In this document: positions 61,377 to 64,000 of the stretch, in pieces
Layout of the letters: each line of letters starts with the position of its first letter
Position numbering within the stretch: the first letter of the stretch is position 1
Assembly (NCBI RefSeq): GCF_032051575.1
Contig: NZ_DAMBYD010000006.1
Location: 186,001 to 250,000, forward strand
Origin: Aminipila sp032051575
GTDB lineage: Bacteria > Bacillota > Clostridia > Peptostreptococcales > Anaerovoracaceae
DNA: 64,000 bases
Direction of reading: 5' to 3'
Notes under the pieces: generated by a model
Told to the model about the DNA's origin: nothing
Databases searched by the model: none
What the model saw: the letters and a program-made list of their open reading frames with translations, nothing else
Program-made: the position numbers and the translations under genes

Positions 61377-61847
61377 TTATTTCATCTCTGGATTCAATTC
61401 AATCTTTTCAATTTTCCATGCTCCACTTCCGATTGTCATAACTGCCATGCTTATAGACTGGTCAAACCGCCTTCTTCCGCAGCTTCCAGGGTTCAGCCAT
61501 AGAACACCATCCTTTACATCTTCGTAATACTTGTGTGAGTGGCCAAATACGATTACATCCACATCATTCAAGTCTTTGGGTATAATTTTTTTATCATGCA
61601 CCATATAAAACCTCACACCTGCTAGTTTAAATCTCAAATCATTTGGTAGATGCTCAGCCCATTCTTTATCATTATTACCACGGACAACATACAGAGGTGC
61701 AATCTTCTTCAGTTCATCAATAATCATTTGTTTGTTAATGTCGCCACCATGAACGATATAGTCACACTCCTGTAAAATATTCTTAACCTCTTCACGTAAT
61801 AAACCGTGCGTATCAGAGATAATTCCTACTTTTATATCCTTATCCAT
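61377..61847 (-). CDS. YfcE/MJ0936-type metallophosphoesterase
   Basis: 156 aa from ATG at 61847 (AGGAG seven bases upstream; an ATG at 61868 in frame overlaps that site). Metal site IISDTHGLLREEV, YIVHGGDINK, VVRGNNDKEW, VFGHSHKY and NPGS. Calcineurin-like fold; YfcE-type phosphodiesterases act on small esters, physiological substrate unknown. Monocistronic. Confidence 0.93.
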   Translation of the reverse strand: MDKDIKVGIISDTHGLLREEVKNILQECDYIVHGGDINKQMIIDELKKIAPLYVVRGNNDKEWAEHLPNDLRFKLAGVRFYMVHDKKIIPKDLNDVDVIVFGHSHKYYEDVKDGVLWLNPGSCGRRRFDQSISMAVMTIGSGAWKIEKIELNPEMK

Positions 61848-61908
61848 ACTATCACTCCTTTTTACCATTTTATCAGATATTGAACAGAATCACTATTTTA
61901 AATACAAA

Positions 61909-61946
61909 GAAACAGAAGCCAGTATATAAATACCGGCTTCTGTTTC
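61909..61946 (-). terminator. Terminator of the eut genes
   Basis: Stem GAAACAGAAGCC / GGCTTCTGTTTC (12 bp) with an inner GTAT/ATAC pair; T-rich (TTTGTATTT) on the minus side. Lies 36 bases after the eutQ stop. Confidence 0.85.
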
Positions 61947-61981
61947 TTGTATTTCAAAATTTATAAAAGGAGTACTTTACT

Positions 61982-62428
61982 TTAAACGATTTCATCCACC
62001 ACATCTGCAGGGTAAACAAAATATGCATACCTTGTTGAACATGGAGTTTTGAAAATAACATGTGAATCCTTAGGAATCAAAATAATATCCCCTTCACAGC
62101 CAGTTACAGTTCTTCCATCAATTTCTATCTGAAGAATGCCATCTATAACATAATCGTATTCATCATAGGTTAATGTCCATGCTAAAGTGCCATCTCTATC
62201 AAGCTCCATTACTCCACAACCCATACGAGGTGCTTCTTCTAAACTGGTTGCCTGCTTTAAATAAACACCTGGTTGTTCCCACTGTTCCGCTTTAATAGAC
62301 TTGGTCTTTATAACCATAACACCACTTTTATCTCTATGCTTTTTTATTCCATTTTCATCTGGAGTAACACAAGCTTCTGAAATAATAGTTTCTACTATTT
62401 TCTTTATGATTTCTTCATTAACAGCCAT
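61982..62428 (-). CDS. eutQ: EutQ-like cupin of ethanolamine utilization
   Basis: 148 aa. Cupin barrel: VYLKQATSLEEAPRMGCGVM, TLAWTLTYDEYDYVIDG, EGDIILIPKDSHVIFKTP. Matches the cupin part of EutQ (acetate kinase activity has been reported for this protein in Salmonella); the canonical enzyme is longer, so this is a short form. 41 bases after eutC, last gene of the operon in the window. Confidence 0.88.
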   Translation of the reverse strand: MAVNEEIIKKIVETIISEACVTPDENGIKKHRDKSGVMVIKTKSIKAEQWEQPGVYLKQATSLEEAPRMGCGVMELDRDGTLAWTLTYDEYDYVIDGILQIEIDGRTVTGCEGDIILIPKDSHVIFKTPCSTRYAYFVYPADVVDEIV

Positions 62429-62469
62429 ATAAACCCTTCTTTCTTATATTAATTCAATATAATTTTTTT

Positions 62470-63363
62470 CTATAACTGTAAACCTGTTCCGGAAGCCTTT
62501 TGCTGAATCATTTTTTTAACTACACTTGCAATATGTGCACCAGCTTCAACAGCGTTTGTTCCATTTTTATGTATATTGGAAACAACAGTTCTATTTGCTT
62601 CAGGCATACCTACATATCCATCATAAGTAATGTAAGCACTTAAGGATGCAAATGTAGACAATCCAGGTCTTTCTCCCAGTAAGATAATGGTTACCTTAGG
62701 CTTAATCATCTCAGTAATGGCATCCATGGATGGAACACGAGCATATTTTACAAAAAACGGTGTTCCTGCATTGATACCTTCCACTTTAAATCCTTGTTCC
62801 AATGATGGAAGCAAATCTTTAATATTTTCTTCAACAGCAGTACTGGAAAGTCCATCTGCCACGATTACCTGAACATCAGCATTCAATCTGCATTTACTCT
62901 TAATTTCTGCTTCTGCTTCTTTCGTAAATAACCTTCCAAGATCCGGACGAGTCATATACTCATATTTTGATTTACATACTGTACTTACAGAAAACAATCC
63001 ATTTGCTATAACTAATTCTTCTGGAACATCATTTAGTACTGCATCCATTGCACCAGCATGATCTGCAAGCACACGTAAATAGGTTCCAGTTTTATATCTT
63101 GGACCACATCTTCCAACACCCAGACGCGCATCAGTCTTAGCCTTTATACGTAAGTATTCTTCTGGATTAGCTGCATTAGGAATTTCTAGATGCCTTGTAT
63201 AATCATACTCTGTTATATCAGGTACTTCTTCATTGGATATCACTGTACTGCATTTCTCTCCGGAAAAAGTGCTGCCATTACCTGCAGCAGATGTTTGATT
63301 ATTATCAATAGCCATCTTTTCGATAATCTGTTGTATCAGATTTTTTAATTGTTCTTCATTCAT
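62470..63363 (-). CDS. eutC: Ethanolamine ammonia-lyase small subunit
   Basis: 297 aa. Matches EutC: RLGVGRCGPRYKTGTYLRVL-type region, ADHAGAMDAV, VIVADGLSSTAVE, ILLGERPGLSTFASLSAYI and NIHKNGTNAVEAGAHIA. With EutB it forms the adenosylcobalamin-dependent lyase that splits ethanolamine into acetaldehyde and ammonia. AGGAGG before the ATG; starts 13 bases after eutB. Confidence 0.96.
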   Translation of the reverse strand: MNEEQLKNLIQQIIEKMAIDNNQTSAAGNGSTFSGEKCSTVISNEEVPDITEYDYTRHLEIPNAANPEEYLRIKAKTDARLGVGRCGPRYKTGTYLRVLADHAGAMDAVLNDVPEELVIANGLFSVSTVCKSKYEYMTRPDLGRLFTKEAEAEIKSKCRLNADVQVIVADGLSSTAVEENIKDLLPSLEQGFKVEGINAGTPFFVKYARVPSMDAITEMIKPKVTIILLGERPGLSTFASLSAYITYDGYVGMPEANRTVVSNIHKNGTNAVEAGAHIASVVKKMIQQKASGTGLQL

Positions 63364-63376
63364 TATCCGTCTCCTC

Positions 63377-64000
63377 CTACTTTAAGAAAATAGAGCCATC
63401 ACCTGCTAAATCTGTTAATCGGCCATTTTCATCCATTAAGCCTTTCTTTATCATCCATTGGTGGAATTCAGGCGCAGGTTTGCGGTTTGTCATGTCACGT
63501 AATGCTGCATCATCATGAAAACTAGTATCTTGGTAAGCAAGCATTACATCATCACCAACTGGTACTCCCATGTAATAATTTGCTCCTGCCATAGCCAAAA
63601 GCATCGTTGCCATCTGCTGATCATCCATCGTAATAGATGTGTGATTTGTAAAGCAAGGGGCCATTCCCATAGGAAGTCCTATCAATTTACCCATAAAATG
63701 ATCTTCTAGATTAGCTCTAATCATTTCTTTACCATCAAAAATGGTTTCTGGTCCGATAAATCCGGAAACATTATTAACCATGAAAGGATTAAAATATCTA
63801 GCAAAGCCATAAGTACGAGCTTCCAGGGTCATTTCATCAACACCACAGTCGCATCCAACTGAAACTTCTGAACCCTGACCAGTTTCAAAATAAAGTAGGT
63901 TAGGACCGGAACTAATCCCATGTTCATAAGCCGCTTTATACCCTTCATGTAACAACTCTTTATTAACACCAAAGTTGTCATTCGTTAGCTGATTCCCTGC
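63377..64000 (-). CDS. eutB: Ethanolamine ammonia-lyase large subunit, 5' part missing
   Basis: C-terminal 207 codons of EutB; the frame stays open to the right edge (first codon at 64000), so the start lies outside the window. Visible family stretches: ANDNFGV-type TNDNFGVNKELLHEGYKAAYEHGIS, YFETGQGSEVS, VGCDCGVDEMTLEARTYGF, NNVSGFIGPETIF and FTNHTSITMDDQQM. It is the catalytic subunit binding B12 and substrate. No start or regulator of the eut operon is visible. Confidence 0.95.
   Translation of the reverse strand, partial: AGNQLTNDNFGVNKELLHEGYKAAYEHGISSGPNLLYFETGQGSEVSVGCDCGVDEMTLEARTYGFARYFNPFMVNNVSGFIGPETIFDGKEMIRANLEDHFMGKLIGLPMGMAPCFTNHTSITMDDQQMATMLLAMAGANYYMGVPVGDDVMLAYQDTSFHDDAALRDMTNRKPAPEFHQWMIKKGLMDENGRLTDLAGDGSIFLK

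Noticed and set aside
1..64000. CRISPR array, tRNA or rRNA gene, intact insertion sequence
   Set aside because: No regularly spaced direct repeats, no tRNA cloverleaf with TTCAAATC-type arm and no transposase with inverted ends were found on either strand by eye.

Overview
The window looks like chromosome from an anaerobic, endospore-forming member of the Clostridia (low GC, Firmicutes). Evidence: sporulation genes yqfC, yqfD and ylmC; desulfoferrodoxin and pyruvate phosphate dikinase; single-chain glycyl-tRNA synthetase; the usual Firmicute block yqfC-yqfD-phoH-ybeY-cdd-era-recO; strong GGAGG ribosome sites; and the start of an ethanolamine-utilization operon. Most genes are on the minus strand. 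I see no rRNA, tRNA, CRISPR array or intact insertion sequence.

Layout. 1-4.3 kb: 3' end of the window's first gene rarA, a SPOR-domain protein, a tiny membrane protein, a plus-strand 52-aa zinc-ribbon gene behind a structured leader, and an ArsB/NhaD-type transporter. 4.3-10.6 kb: a Tad/Flp (type IVb pilus) operon: ATPase tadA, tadB, tadC, a 50-aa Flp pilin, three TadE/TadG-like pseudopilins and a DUF6382 protein. 10.6-16.4 kb: a phosphate-type two-component system with a KefB-like antiporter, then a Na/Pi cotransporter whose promoter carries three 11-bp-phased TTAACA boxes. 16.5-18.7 kb: the Tad ATPase-like TadZ/CpaE protein, TepA and YlmC. 18.7-20.7 kb: an acyltransferase and decayed gene fragments. 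20.7-30.5 kb: housekeeping genes (ppdK, glyQS, recO, era, cdd, ybeY, phoH, yqfD, yqfC). 30.6-40.8 kb: cysK with an Rrf2 regulator, yqeY-rpsU, a HIT protein, a TlpA lipoprotein, mtaB, a polysaccharide deacetylase, an amidase, desulfoferrodoxin, rsmE-prmA. 40.9-50 kb: MerR regulator, GPH transporter, Fe-alcohol dehydrogenase coupled to a DUF1848 protein, an 863-aa orphan, and small metabolic genes.

50-58.8 kb is the accessory core: a LlaJI-like restriction-modification operon (Vsr nuclease, small ribbon-helix-helix regulator, two C5-cytosine methyltransferases, McrB-like ATPase, LlaJI/McrC-like nuclease) with an additional PD-(D/E)XK-like protein at its end, followed by a DUF3427 fragment and a small CPxC protein. 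The operon has a near-consensus promoter overlapped by two copies of an ATGGTTTA operator-like motif, which suggests autoregulation by the small DNA-binding protein.

59-64 kb: a membrane protein paralogous to one at 32.4 kb, a MarR regulator with a membrane/cytidylate-kinase-like fusion, a phosphoesterase, and eutB (partial)-eutC-eutQ.

Most interesting: the LlaJI-like island with its extra nuclease and self-repressing promoter; the zinc-ribbon leader RNA whose closing stem competes with a hairpin next to the ribosome site; the Pho boxes; the TadE-like protein with two Ada-type cysteine modules; and the 863-aa orphan. All function calls come from reading the sequence; no database search was run.
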